Part shown: positions 35,082 to 48,018 of the stretch, piece after piece | Numbering within the stretch: position 1 is the first letter of the stretch | Layout of the letters: each line of letters opens with the position of its first letter | From: Elmis aenea | Lineage: Eukaryota > Arthropoda > Insecta > Coleoptera > Elmidae | Reading direction: 5' to 3' | DNA length: 64,000 bases | Assembly (NCBI GenBank): GCA_947652605.1 | Contig: OX393577.1 | Location: forward strand, 51,993,494 to 52,057,493 | Made by a program: the position numbers and the translations under genes | The notes under the pieces: model-generated | Databases searched by the model: none | What the model saw: only the letters and a program-made list of their open reading frames with translations | Told to the model about the DNA's origin: nothing

Positions 35082-37035
35082 TATAACCCTTATTTACCGC
35101 AGTTATTTCAAAAATTTAAAACCAAGACTTCATCACTTTTATTAACGACAATGATTTAATACATTACAAATTATGTTCACTGAGAAAATAAATGTTTTGA
35201 CGCACATTAGGTAATATGCAAAATTTAATATCTTAAAATAACATGAAAGTGACTTATGTCACTTTCAAAATAAAAAGGTTGTTTAAAGAATATTAATATA
35301 AATATGCCTTATTTGCGTCACTTAAATAGACGAAATAGTAGAAAACTGCAGTATATTAGAATAAATTTACTGATGAAAATGAACCCTTGAATAAATATAC
35401 CTAAGAAATTACAAGTTAACTAACGTTTATCAGTTTAAAGTTCTTGCGGAATATTACCAGCCAAGTTGACGTCATTATTTTTAAACCAGGACGTAGCCTA
35501 TTACAGTATAAATAATAAATTGTGGAAAATTATTCTACATTTGCAGTGGGAAAATTTTTGTCTCAAACGGTCTTTTTACATAAACAAGTACATACTTAAA
35601 TTATTTATTGATGAGTGAAGTGCTCCGATTGTGTAAAATTGTTTTTATTTCTTCCTTACGTCTTATCTTTATTCGAAAAAACCTTTTGAATTTTAAGGAT
35701 AATTTCGCGAAATTCCTCTTTTTAATGTCCCCATTTTTAATATCTTGCATGAGTGTACATGTATGGAATAAATTTTAGGAATATTTTGTGTAAACCCAAG
35801 TAGCTGGTATTTCTTTGCCTTTGAAACTGAATAATCTCCGCCCTTAAGGGAAAAATGCTTATAAAGAAAACCTTCCTTTAGGCGTTTTTAATTTAACCCC
35901 GCACCTCGCCACCCTCTTTTCATATTCTAAACTCAAATTAAAGCCGATGTAAAAACCAATTTTCCTCTATTAAAGTGAAATAAAGGTTTAGTGAAATTTA
36001 AAAGTGATATAGTCGGAAATAAAGGTAAGCTCTTGGTCTAAAAAAGGCATTAAATCTGTTTATGCGCCATTAAAGTCAGCAAAGAGCTTAGATAAACCGC
36101 GAAAGCACTAAAAAAATACAACTCGGTTAATTCAAAGCCACTTTTCTAAGCTAATAAACACGTAAACGCACCGTTCAATGCGGGATTACGACAGGATTAC
36201 TTTAAGAGGATTACCTATATTAAAGTTAACCATCGAGAAACGGGAATGTACATCGTGTGAGCCAAGTAAGTCCGAAGATGACCACTAGGTCAATCAGGAC
36301 GCTTAACACCAAACAACAGAAACAAAAGCTCCCGTCGATTACGACGCACTGCTCAAGCAAAAGAACAATTTATACTCGGTTTTCTGATCTTTACAGCTTT
36401 TAAGTTTGTGAACATACTAAGGTCAATAAATTAAATTTAACAAATGTTTGAATTGCACAAGTCCTCGAGTAATTCGTTTTAAATATAAATATGTGTATTC
36501 TTTTGGTTTTTAAATAGGTATGTGCAAACTGTAGTCCGCGGGGCGCATGCAGCTCCTCAGATTATTTTATGCGGCTTGCGGTGGGCGGCCCAATAATATA
36601 ACATTAAAAGCAAAGCATTGCTGTTCTTAAAAGATATAATCTTAGGTATCATTACGTATCAAAACATGCTGGAAAATATGAGAAATTAATAGATGAACCA
36701 AGAAGAAAAAGAATAATAAATCCGAAAGAAAATTTAGCAAAATTAATTTAAAAATGCGTTAAAAAAACAACAATGGAAAGTTATGAAATTCGTTATATTT
36801 TATCTAAACATCTTAAACCGTTCTCTAATTGTAGCTCAATAAAACAAAGTATTGAATTGATCGTGAACATTATTTTTTCTGGAGCGACAATTTTTTTTCG
36901 TGTTACTTTATCCAGATTTACTGGGGTAAGATAAATTAATGGAATGGCAAAAAAATTAGTATTTACTCATAAATACCTGGGTAATAACTTTCTTATCTCT
37001 CTTATTCTCTCTGTCTTGATGTACGAACAGATGTA
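35082..37035. other. no recognised gene
   Basis: Contains a palindrome GAAAGTGAC/GTCACTTTC at 35245-35266 and a GC-rich patch at 36525-36595 (GTCCGCGGGGCGCATGCAGC) resembling a hAT end of the 'GTCCGCGGGCCGCATG' kind, without partner or duplication. Confidence 0.45.
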
Positions 37036-37220
37036 CAGGGTGGGCAAATTTCGATGTTTTCATAGGGAATCTCGGTAACTATAAGAGGTTTCAAAAAACG
37101 GACCGCGCATCCTCGATCTCTTTTTTTGAGAAAAAGTTATTGGTGAAAACTAAAATTGCTTATCGTCTTTTGTTTTCGAGTTATCGCCGATTACTCGATT
37201 TTTCGACTTTTCGTTTTATG
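37036..37220 (+). repeat. orphan left end of a long-TIR element
   Basis: CAGGGTGGGCAAATTTCGAT after TA, then arm-like text (GGGAATCTCGGTAACTATAA, TTATCGCCGATTACTCGATT). No inverted right end was found downstream. Confidence 0.5.
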
Positions 37221-40147
37221 ACTATATTTCGTTTGTTTATTAAAATAAAGAAAAATAATTTTGACGTTCTACAGGCACTTTTTTGTTGAAAATGCAGTGG
37301 CGTAGACAATTTTTCAAAAAAAAAAAACGGAATTCGAGTTGTGACATAAAGTTGTATTTTTTTAAATAGAACCCATAGTTGGCTATGACTTATGCAGATT
37401 CCTTGTTTTTTTGTCATTCCAAATATATAAGGGTTGATGCATTTATTTTCAATAATACGCAAGTTACGAAGGTTTTTTAGATTTTTTTTTAACAAAATTT
37501 TAGTAGGCTGTGGAAACAAAAACAAAACAAGTTGTAAAACCTTTTAAATCTCACCTATTACAAGTTACGAAGGTTTTGTAATTTGTTGTTGTGATAAACA
37601 TTATAAATATATGTCACGGCACTAGCGTCATGACATCGTGGCATCGCGACGTCAGGCTTAGACGACGACACTGTACGACATTTGATGCCACGGCATCTAT
37701 GTCACCATGTGAACGAGGCTTTACTCGAAAATAAGTTAAATAAAAATAGAGACAGGACGTAGCTTTGTCCTTTACCCTTAGTTTGATTTTTATCTCCTCC
37801 GTTGTGCTGTCCCCAACTCTTACGTCGCACTTTCATACCAATAAAGATTAATTATAATGCTTAAATCTACAGTCTTTTTCTCTAAAATTCCCACATGGCA
37901 TGCTTTGTCGAAAGCCCTCTCAAATTCTAGAAAACAGGCGTATATTGATTGATTAATTTTTAGCCATCGCTTTGAAAGACAGAAAAAATCACATTATAAT
38001 ATAGTGCATGGAAGAGAACACTGCAGTTGGTTTTATGTGCTTTTACTTAGCAAATTTTCCCTTGGGTATTGCTTCTGAATTCGACCCTAAAAGTGGTATG
38101 TAAGACTTGTGTATTGTATAGCCCAGGACGTGTGTCAAATTTTCAAATTGGCCTGCTACTTCTAAAACGTTTGGCATCTTATAGCACCTTAAAATGACTT
38201 TATTATTAATCGGTGGTTAATTTATTCAAACTATTAAATGCATGGAATATGGCGAGTAGTTTATTTTTCTAATGATTACCGAAGCTTCAAAACTATTTTA
38301 TAAACCTACTAGTGGTGTAAGTCTACTGTAACTTTCATTATACTGTATATAAGGATAACATAAAAAAACAGGGCGGCGTCTGGATTAAAGAAACGGGACA
38401 AACCCACTTGCATCTTAACCCAACTACATCTCTTAGCAAATCGTATAAACATTAAACACTACCAATTTTCAAGTTAGGATGCTTAAAGCTTTAAAAATTG
38501 TGGCCCAAAATTAGTTACAGAAAAAAAGCTAAATTTTTATCATCTTAAAATGGGTTTGGTGTTGAAACAAAGGCCCAGTAGTTTATGTTAGTAACGATTT
38601 TTTACATTTAAATGCGTAAAAAAGCAATTTATATTAACAGTGGGTGGGCAGATTAAACAACAAATGCGAAAATGCAATGTTGGTCGGTCGAGTTATAAGG
38701 GGACGAAAAAGCTGGCAACACGCTAGTGATAAATGTCTTGTTTATTCTACAAAACGTCTTATCTACTCCTTCCTCGACGCTGCAATTCGCGATAGCCATC
38801 TTATGACGTTATAGTGGACCTCCACCATTCAGCTCAGCATAACACCGTATAAAGAATTTTTGCTTAGAAGGAATATTTTTATGCTAAAACCTCCTGAATT
38901 CGCCCTATATAGATTTTATCACTAGTTTTTGAAAAATGGAGCTACAACTTTTTATTCTATTTAAGCGATTTCTTTGAATTAATTCTGTATACATTTATTT
39001 TACCAAGAAATATTTTGCATGTTATAAATAATTTTTATCACGAATATAACTCAGTCAAACTTGAATCTCGACTTAAAAGTGGCAAATATATATTTTTATC
39101 ATAAAGGTTATATGAATATGGACATGTTTATCACTGTAACGCTTTGTTAAACCTTTAACACTACTCAAGGTACTGTTTATCATCGGTTATTTAATTACTT
39201 TGATATTAATTTTATATATTACTGATATTACTTATCGATTTATTGACTCACCCCAGCGCTTCTATGATTTTTGTATAACGCACCTCGACATTCTAGAAGT
39301 CGTCTTTCTCTGTATTTTTCTCTTCAAAACATCTATATTTTATTCAAGCGAAGAAACAGTGTTTTAAAATTACATTTAATAAATTTATTCTGCTATTAAA
39401 AACTGCAGCAAATTGATTTATACAACTGTGGATCCAATCTCTTGAAATGTTATTCATAACCAATATCTTTATTGCTACGTTAAAAGTGCCTGACCGTTTT
39501 AAAGTCTAATGATGTAAAATAAACAAAACTATTCAGCTGCTTAAATTAAATGCATGCTGCTTGAATGAAGAGCTTTTCGGTTAAAATGAAAAAGCGATAA
39601 ACAAATAACTATTTTACATGAAGGGAAATAACAGTTTACTCTCCGTATGTGAAAAACCTAAACGCAAATAAAAAGCAGTAGAAAAACCGTTTAGAAAAAG
39701 CAAAACCAAATGCATTTCTCTGTTAACCATTTTATTTGCACAAAAATACAATAGAATTTCTGAGTTAGTGCAAACCCTGTTGATGGTATACAGCGCAGGG
39801 AAACGGTAGTACTAGGGAAAACGTACAAAGAATGCAGTTTTTGTCCATTAGTAGAATGAATGCTTAAATCTTATCCAAGTGACTCTCACTTTTTTAAACG
39901 CAGAAGAGATGGCCATTAATTATCTTAATACGTATTTCTTTGTTAACTTGATGTATACAATGAAAACAGAAAAATGGCCATTGTACGCTGCGCAGAATAC
40001 ATAGCATCGGCTGCAGAGGCATGGCCTTTATATGTACAAAGAGCGACGTTGGTCACTTTTTTGTGGTTTTTTGGTTTCTAGCAACGGAACTTTACTATGT
40101 AATCCTTCATTTTGCAATACCTTTTAGTCACGTGTGCTTATATACAG
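37221..40147. other. no recognised gene; degenerate repeat
   Basis: At 37611-37720 a degenerate short repeat built of GTCACGGCA, CATCGTGGCATC and GATGCCACGGCATC words stands out by its GC content. A frame at 37181-37525 is low complexity. Nothing else recognised. Confidence 0.45.
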
Positions 40148-40383
40148 GGCGTTTTAAAACTTAAGTCAATCATGAACACAATAACAACTGTCCACTGCTT
40201 TTAATACACAAATCATGCAATTTATTTGAGAGGCTAATTTTTAGGGTAACGAAATAGACGTATTCAATGTTGGGCGAAGTGTAATATTACGGTAGCGAAA
40301 CTTTTTAAGTTTGCGTTACAAAAAACTAAAAACAAATAGTGTTATAGTACACTGCGCGCTACTTATTACATGCACATACACAG

Positions 40384-40520
40384 GGTGTCCACCGAGCTCG
40401 GTAGCTGATTGTATTCACAACTTAACTTGCTATCGGGAGGTCATGGGTTCGAATCCCAGGGCCGACTGTCATTGTAGAAGTTTATCCGTCAGTTCCATCT
40501 ACCAGCAATGTCGAGGCTAA
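40384..40520 (+). repeat. tRNA-derived SINE head
   Basis: An A-box-like GAGCTCGGTAG at 40394-40404 and a B box GGTTCGAATCC at 40447-40457 stand at tRNA-like spacing. The T-arm (GGG TTCGAAT CCC) is good; the acceptor arms (GTCCACC and GGCCGAC) pair only in part. The D-arm and anticodon region are degenerate, so it is not a working tRNA gene. It follows a CAGGGTG motif at 40381. The body beyond 40480 has no clear tail, so the end is uncertain. Confidence 0.5.
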
Positions 40521-41290
40521 AATACAGTTTAATGAATCTTTTTAATCAAAACGTTTTTAACATTGATAGAGAAAGTTTTCTAAAACTGCTAATATTTTTA
40601 ACGATAATAGAAGAACACAAATTTTGACAGTTTTTTCAATTGTCTGGGCATATTTTTGAATTGCAGAAGAAATAGATTTGTTATTAAACTAAACAGCAAA
40701 CAAGTCTCTCACTCTCCGCAAACTACGGCTACTGTAAAAAGTGCATACCATAATAACTTTTTCTTCATTGGAATAATTTATTACGATAAATCTTTAAAAA
40801 ATATGTCCTTAATATGGCGTTAAGAACTGATTAAATAGATCGACAAATTCTGTCAAAATTAAAGTTAAATTTGACCTTTTAAATTTTATATAAATGTCTT
40901 AAATTAAAAATCGTACTTTTTATTAGTAGGCACCGTTAAATGCGCAATAATTTTATGTTTCCATTTACAATTTACCATAACCTTTCACATAAGTTGAATT
41001 TGCCATCAGGAATCCACGAAAACGTTCAAAACGATAATAAATTCCTATATTCGAGTTTGCAAGTGGACACTGGTGGACGGTGATAATTATTTACCGTATT
41101 ATAGGGATAACTTTATTATTATAAGAGCCAGATTGTCGACTAAACTAACACAGTTGGGGCGAAATTACAAACAAAACAAAATTATTAACTTTCTTAATAA
41201 TCTGTAAATACGAATTAAAAACATTTTTTAAACGCAAATATATTAAATTAAAAAAATACAAGAAAGTTGTAAGTAATAAGTAATAATAGT
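40521..41290. other. no recognised feature
   Basis: AT-rich; no motif or element end seen. Confidence 0.5.
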
Positions 41291-41612
41291 TAATAAAGGC
41301 ACGTACTGGCGCTTGGATTTTTACACGCATGCGCTGTTTATCACTAATGGTAGCTAGCTATACATCGCCCTCCCAATCCCATCCCATTTAGTACTGGATT
41401 CTTATAAGGTGTTTACCTTTGCGATGCCTACATTTCTAGTAACCCAATGGACACAAATGTCATTTACAATTAGGCAAGTCGTAAAAGCGTTCATACAACG
41501 GCTAATACTGGCTAATACATTTATTGGTACATAGTTCACTCATGCAAATAAACCAGTTCATGTACTTATCCATGAATTGGTTTTAAATCGCTCGTTGGAA
41601 CAAACCTATTGA
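41290..41612 (-). mobile_element. MITE with AGGTTTGTTC ends, partial copy 2
   Basis: Inverted partial copy of 31479-31957. Its complete end is at the right (TTGGAACAAACCTATTGA, 41594-41611); the other end is lost near 41290. The two copies match closely by eye with small indels. Confidence 0.6.
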
Positions 41613-44117
41613 TAAAGTCTTTGCTAATTTTATGGGCTAAATTTGCAAATCAAGAATCAAATCCTTTTAACCAGCTATTAAACTACATTTTGACAATTAA
41701 AATTTGTATGCGAAGTCATAGGAATACAGTTTAATCTTGCGTGAAATTAAACCTAAACAAAAATAACTTTTTAAAACTCTTGCACCGCATTCTTTGCTAA
41801 GTTATGTCACAAAATTTTATTTACTTTTGTATTATTTTTAATAATTGCAAGTTATGGGAATTACTGTTATTGATTATTGTAATGAGTGTCATGTTATTTT
41901 TCTAATTTGCTAAAAGTAAAAAAAAAACAGCTATTAAAACCGTCTTAATACGAATACCTACAGCAAAAGTGTTTTTTTCGCATTGCAATAAAGGTGAGCT
42001 TAGTTTGAAACAGCTTAGTCCTTGTTCAATAACTGGTATAGATTAAATTAAATCGAAAAAACGAATAGATTAAGTGTACCAAACTAAATTGAAATTCACA
42101 CTGAATAGTTGCTAGTTTCCTTTAGTTTCGAAGCGGCAAATTAAATAGGATATGTCGTACATGTCTCGTAGCGTTCATTTGCGAGCTCTTTTAAGATTTT
42201 AGCCACGATTTGAGCTTCTCATTTTAACTTCTACTTTCTACGTGGCGCACAACTTGATGAAGTAGATAATTAAGTGTCCCTTTAAACTTGGAACATCTTC
42301 ATATTTTTTACAAGACGGTCGTCGCGAAGATAAGTTGTTTTCTACCTTTTTATCTGTCCCCGATTCGCATTATCCTTTGCTTCCTGCATTTTTCATGGCA
42401 TAATGCATAAAATTTTAACGGAAAAAAGGAATAAGCCCTAAAAAATAGCACACGAACCGGCTGGAGATCACTGTGTAACTATATTTTCCTTTTATAGCTT
42501 GTATAGATAAATTATTTCTTGTTGTAACCGTATGTGTTTCTTGTCCAGTATTTATGGCTTACTCTACACCGTTCGTCCCTATGTAGTTTACTTACTACAG
42601 GTATTGGTTTTTTTTTACACTCGCTTAAAATGCAGTAGGATTATTTTTGAAGGAGACGTTGATTTATTACAACAGATAAAAGTCAATTTTTAAAATGAGT
42701 TACAATCCATCAGATATTTTTTTAACATTTTATGAATCGAGATTACAATGAAAAATCCCAATAAAACTTTTTTCCATACAAGTACTTATTGCCACAATGT
42801 TAGTTTTTGATGCAACACTATTAAATGCGTCTAGTGCCAAAATTGTAGTGAAATGAAAACCGAGGTGAATTTGAATAATATGTAATCGATGGAACTTCAC
42901 TGAAGATGAAAGATAATTCATCTACAGCACCACTACAAGCCAGATCAGAGCGGCCCGTGTTATCTTATGGAATAGTGTATAGATAAAGTGTCTCAGGTGG
43001 CACTGTTATCTAGAAACATTTAGCACCTTATATTACCTTCCTCCTTAAAGGAAATTGTAAAAGTAACTATTCCAATAAACGAATGAATGGCTAAAAAAAG
43101 CTGTTTGGTGCATGTGTTAAACTTTTTTTTTGTTATCAAGGATAATACTACAAGAGTTGAAAAGTTTCAAAACTTAAACACGGCTGCATCATGTAGTTTT
43201 ACTATAATTAGATTGTTATTGGTCGAAATGACCAAACCGCGTTATTTTGTTGGTCAATATAATGTAGAGTAAAAAATAATACTGCATTGTATTTTTTTTT
43301 TTAGTGGTTTGTATCAGTATCTACCATCACGTGGTCAATCGTTCTCTAAATCCAAAATTATTCAAAAAATTTGTTTAACTAAACATGAAATACAAAAGAT
43401 ATAATGTTCAGCCTACAAGGATCTAATTATAGCTACAACCTACCGCAGTATCTGATCTTGTCTGGTCTAGTCTGATCTGATTTGGTCTTATACAAGCCTA
43501 CTGTAGCCACAAGCTTAGGCAAATCGTCACCTGCCATGGAACATTAGTTAATTACTTTGCTAGAATCCTTAGGATAACGCGTGTGGTCAGGACATCTCGG
43601 GTCTCCAGCAAAAATCAAAGACAGAATAAGCTGAAGGATGGAAGCAATTTTCAAAGCACAATATTAATGAATGCATGCATATTAATTAGCAAGGTAATGA
43701 GATTACGGAAAGTTTGTATGACGTATAAAAAAGTATAGTGCTATGGACATATTCGTTCGCACACTTTACGTAGGCGAGTTTAAAAGTAATTCCTTCAAAT
43801 TTTTTCATGTGAAAATAGGTGTAGCCATTATAATAAAACAATATCATGCAGCTTGTTTAGAGTGTTTTACATTGCTGTAGGGCTATTTCTTGATATAATA
43901 ACTTTTTTACTTTACATAAGTTTTGAGCCTGTACAACTTTAAGTAAAGTAACGTTCCCTCAGTTATGATGAAAAAATCTGTGCTGGTATAAGAACGAAAC
44001 AACTTCTCGTTGCTGGTATAAGGACATGTCCAAAAGTTTACATTCACCTCCTTCTTCAAATCTTCATTCTTTAATAGTTTCGTTAAAGAGCTACCTTCAT
44101 ACAGTTAAGAACTTAAA
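41613..44117. other. no recognised feature
   Basis: No gene recognised. A degenerate run of TCTGATCT/TCTGGTCT words lies at 43451-43490 and a direct repeat TGCTGGTATAAG at 43981 and 44013. Several frames of 61-63 codons have no motif. Confidence 0.5.
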
Positions 44118-44178
44118 TACTGCAGAGATTGAAAAAATTAAAAAATTTCCGGAATGACAATGAAAACAAAACATTGAT

Positions 44179-44769
44179 TTAAGTGACATTGCATTTTTCA
44201 ACATAATTCCTTTGAAGTTCAACACACTTGGTCGAACGTCTCTCCAGTTTCTCGATATCCTCACGGCAGTGGCTTTTTTCGAGGTTCCCGAAATAGTTTG
44301 CAGCCTCGATCACCTTTTCATTCGTCCGAAATCTCTGTCCAGCCAGAAATGTTTTGAGTTTCGGGAACAGATAAAAATCCGAAGGAGGCAAGTCAGGTGA
44401 ATACGGTGGATGCGGAAAGATATCGAATCTCAATTCTGCTCATTTTTGCGCCCGAATGAACGGGTACATTGTCTTGGTGAAACTTTTTATTGGCCATTCC
44501 CGGACGTTTTTTTAAATTGCGGTTATCTGCTTGGCCAAAAGTGTTGCGTGTTATTGACCAATAATAATTTTTTTTTTTTCAAGATGAGCAAGATTCCTTT
44601 TGAATTCCAAAATGCTGACGCTATGTCCTTTCCGGCCGATTAAATGGTCTTTGCCTTCTTTGGAATCAAATCCTCTGTTAAGCTTGTATTTTGGTTTTCG
44701 GTATGCAGTGGTGAATCTATGTCTCATCCATAGTCACAAATCGTCTTTTAAAATACATTGGATTCCTCA
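44179..44769 (-). pseudogene. mariner transposase, C-terminal (DDE) part
   Basis: Beginning right after the MITE the frame reads MRNPMYFKRRFVTMDET, then a stop (44717-44719) where mariners have Trp, then Ile. This is the first catalytic Asp motif. Further on, after frame changes, the last 85 codons read RFDIFPHPPYSPDLPPSDFY and LFPKLKTFLAGQRF, carrying the third catalytic Asp in PSD, and ECVELQRNYVEK-like ending before a natural stop. The HHDN region is scrambled. The protein cannot be made. Confidence 0.8.
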
Positions 44770-44772
44770 TAA

Positions 44773-45120
44773 GGCCTCTACTCACCAACCAATTTGTCTG
44801 GACAACTAACCGACCATTCCGATAAATTGTTTAATGTGTAGTCTGTCACCCGACCAACACGACAGTTGGAACGGTCGGGTGGCCAGACCATCCAACAAGC
44901 CAACCGCCCCACCACATTCCTCTAGATAAGGACTATTAAAGAAAATTTAACGCTATTTATAAATTTGTTATCCACAAAATTGCATCAGAGCCAAAATAAT
45001 AAAAAAAAGTTATGACGTTTATGCTGTGTTGGTTGGACTGGTCGGGAGGTGTGTAGACAACACCCGACACGGAGTTCCCGACGGTCGGCCCCGACAAGTT
45101 GGATAATGAGTAGAGGCCTT
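44773..45120. mobile_element. 348-bp MITE inserted in mariner
   Basis: Inverted ends GGCCTCTACTCA and TGAGTAGAGGCC, with two extra T bases after the right end. TAA (44770-44772 and 45121-45123) is repeated at the junctions. Removing the insert and one TAA rejoins the mariner frame as DVF-MRNP without a shift, which confirms both boundaries. A 3-bp TWA duplication suits PIF/Harbinger. The interior is GC-richer and holds repeated CCCGAC/GGTCGGG words at both subterminal ends. Confidence 0.75.
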
Positions 45121-45123
45121 TAA

Positions 45124-45556
45124 ACACATCCAAATTATCGGCCTAGATTATAGCTCGAATGCGTTTTTATTCTGAATTGAGCAAATGCGGAAACCCGTCT
45201 TGCAAACATTTTTTTTTACCCAATAGCTCATGTAAAATATGAACTAGTCATTCATGAGAGATGCCCACAGCTTCCTTAATTTCACGCACCTTTATTCGGC
45301 GTGCTGCTAAAACCATGTCATGAAATTTATCCACAATTTCTGGTGTTGTGGCCGTTTTTGAACGTCCTGAACGTGGTTCGTCACTTGTGAGTGTACGGCG
45401 ACGCTTGAATTCCGAAAACCAAAAACTTACCGTGGAAAATGAAGGTGTTGAATAACCAAGAATAGCATCCAATCTGGATTTGATTTCTTTGGCGGATTTT
45501 CTCTCCAAATGAAAAAATGTGATAACCGCTCGAATTTCTTTTCTATCCATAATCAA
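45124..45556 (-). pseudogene. mariner transposase, N-terminal part
   Basis: The start is best placed at the ATG of MDRKEIRAVI (45550); the in-frame codons before it are not needed. The frame continues ERKSAKEIKSRLDAI, FWFSEFKRRR, SDEPRSGRSKTATTPEIVDK and KVREIKEAVGIS. This is the paired-like DNA-binding domain of mariner with its two helix-turn-helix motifs, linker and GRP-like hook (here GRSK). After HE it leaves the main frame; further on, ADNLDVF precedes the MITE junction. It is part of the same gene as the piece at 44179-44769. Confidence 0.8.
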
Positions 45557-45708
45557 GAAGGCACAGAATCACACAAGTAAATGCTTGTCCGGACTATTTG
45601 ACAGATCGATTTGAAGTTTGCAGTTAATGTATATGAAAGACATAAATATATTTGTAAAAAAGGTACCATTTAGTGACCATTCCGAAAATATTTCAATCCA
45701 CCCTCGTA

Positions 45709-48018
45709 CGATTCCAATTTAGTTCTGCAACTTATTAGGCTTAACATTGAAATTTGAATTAATCCAATATGGTTCAGTTGCTTGCATATTATGTTCCGCC
45801 TAACTAAAAAAATGTGCCTTTTTGTTCGAGACGCCCCCGCATCATACCCGCATTTGTTTTAATTAATTTTTTGTTTTCATCGGACAAAAGCTTTGCATTT
45901 TATCCACAAATTATAATGCATAGACAGTCTAAAAGGTTTTATTTATTTAGCGCACGTGTACATTTTGAAGTATTGCAAAAAAAATATTTTCTATCGCTTT
46001 TTGTTTTAAATATTGATTAAAATAAAAATAATTGATCTAGATCTAGATCTAGAACATACACCTATACTTTCTTTAAAAAATAAAGTACCTATTGGTAATA
46101 AACTGGTCACTTTGGTGAACTGGCTGGCATTTATATTAGGGATACACAGACAAGCAATTTGGCCAATTACCGATTAATAGGCCTTCGCTTATCGGCCAAT
46201 TATTGACTTTAAAGTATGATTCATTGGATCACATAATTAATATGATTCTACCCATTTGGGTAATCTAGTGTCTACTGTTGCAGTTTGCAGTGTCCCTTAT
46301 CATCAGACCAACTTTTACATGTCCAACGCACAAATGTTTGTTGTTAAAATTGCCACTCTGAACCTGACCCTCTTGCTGATCCAACCAGTTTTTGTAGGGA
46401 TGTGTGCGGTAGCAATAACTAAAAATTGGTCTAATAATAAGGCGCGCTTAAACAATAGATTGCCCATAAAATGTGTTTATTATGACCTAATTTTTATTTT
46501 AGTGAGTTTTTTCTGATATTAATAAAATCCATAAAACAGTTAAACGAAGCGTTTTAATCATGAAATTAAAGAAATAGGTTATGCCTTGAAAACAGAAAAA
46601 GCTTTATGCTTCTACATTATCATTTAAGAGAAACGTACTTGAATAATATTCATTAAAAGTGTCCTTAGTTATTTACTTTTGTTTTCAAATCAATAATTAG
46701 CGATAATAGCAACCAGACACTAATAATTAGGATATTATTGAAAAAGTAAAACTCTTTCCATCTAACATAGTGGCAAAATTAAACTTAATGATAATTGATT
46801 AATCGGTGTAGCTTTAAATTATATACCAACTTAAAGAGGTATGTATTTGAATAAAAATCTCTTACTAAATTACAGAGTAAAAGTTGTTTTTAATTAAATA
46901 CATTAAATTACATACAACATTAAGTTCTTTAATCAACCAAATGTGACAAAGTGTTTTTTGATGTAAACCATTTTATTTGCATAAAAATAAGAAAAAGAAT
47001 TGTTTTAAACGGCATGTTCCAACAATTATCAAACAGAAAGAAATTTACACTTTGCTGGGTTTTTAAAACCCAGAGTTATTAGTCTTTTACGTATTTTTTT
47101 GTACGTACATATGTTCTCTCTGACTCTGCCTCATTTTCTTTAAAGCTTTTGGTAAGACGAGACGGAAAAATGCTTAGTTCAACTTTAATTAATTATATGA
47201 AGAGCGAAATTAAGACCTCTGTGCGTTTTAATGCCCCTTCTTATTTATACCTGACCTCTTGGGAAAATTTCTGTTTTCAAGAGTCTCGCTTTCTTTTGCA
47301 CACTTAACTAGAAGCAGTAAGACAAGAGATAAGGTTTTCCTAACAACAAACCATTTTTAGTTGTTTTAAAACCCGGCTCAAAATTCACATAGAATTACTA
47401 ATGTTAATAACAGTAATCTCATGTATCTATTTCTAAGATCTTGTTCTCAGGGAAAGTCTATGTAGTGTTACCAGCTTTATCTTATTAACTTTCCTAATTG
47501 TTGTAGCTATTAAATTTCATGCTTTAGCTCAATTAAATTTTGCTGTTTTTAATGAATTAACTGTGTTATCGCTGCTTGATTATTCTACGTGCCTTAAGAC
47601 ACGCAACATGTTTTTATGTACAGTGTTTTGTACACTTTTCATTTCTTTAAAGGTGGCGGTAACTGTGGTTGATAATTATCCCTTTAAAGTCATCTTGCAA
47701 TGCAAAGCCTTTTTATTCTTTAAACTTTCTTTAATTACTTTAAATAAAAACGTTTTTAATAAGCCATTAAAGTGGTGCTTTGAAATTTTGTGCATTAACA
47801 AATTCGTAGCAGACAACAGGCTAGATTAAACAATATTTAAATTATATTTTAAACTCATTAAAGAGAGACTGGAGCACATCAGACTTTGTTTTTTTAAATA
47901 TTAGCCTTTCGTAATAGTCATTTAACTTTTGAATAAATAAAGTTTAAAAATATATTTAGTAAATCAGTGCAGAAACAACATTTACAAATTAATTCTAAAT
48001 TAACAATAAATTAAAGTA
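45709..48018. other. no gene; possible degenerate hAT
   Basis: A (GATCTA)3 run lies at 46034-46052. At 46139-46205, TAGGGATACACAGACAAGCA and then CCGATTAATAGGCCTTCGCT resemble hAT ends of the 'CAGGGATGCACCGATTAATCGG' kind; a possible mirrored GATTAATCGGTG is at 46796-46807. The distance is about 680 bp and no duplication was seen. Nothing else recognised. Confidence 0.4.

Larger units (their letters stand above)
44120..45706 (-). mobile_element. mariner element, split by a MITE
   Basis: The right end, in complement, reads CGAGGGTGGATTGAAATATT; the left end reads CTGCAGAGATTGAAAAAATT. Both continue as TTCGGAATG / TTCCGGAATG, and TA flanks both sides (44118-44119, 45707-45708). Removing the 348-bp MITE leaves about 1.24 kb, a normal mariner length. 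The transposase gene is on the minus strand in two pieces and carries a nonsense change and a frameshift. Confidence 0.85.

Noticed and set aside
37181..37525. 114-codon minus frame rich in Phe/Lys
   Set aside because: Low-complexity reading of AT-rich DNA next to an orphan TIR; no motif.
40384..40480. Functional tRNA gene
   Set aside because: Acceptor pairing is incomplete and the D-arm/anticodon region does not fold; a SINE head fits better.
46034..46052. (GATCTA)3 as a regulatory cluster
   Set aside because: Three copies of a palindromic hexamer with nothing around to support function.
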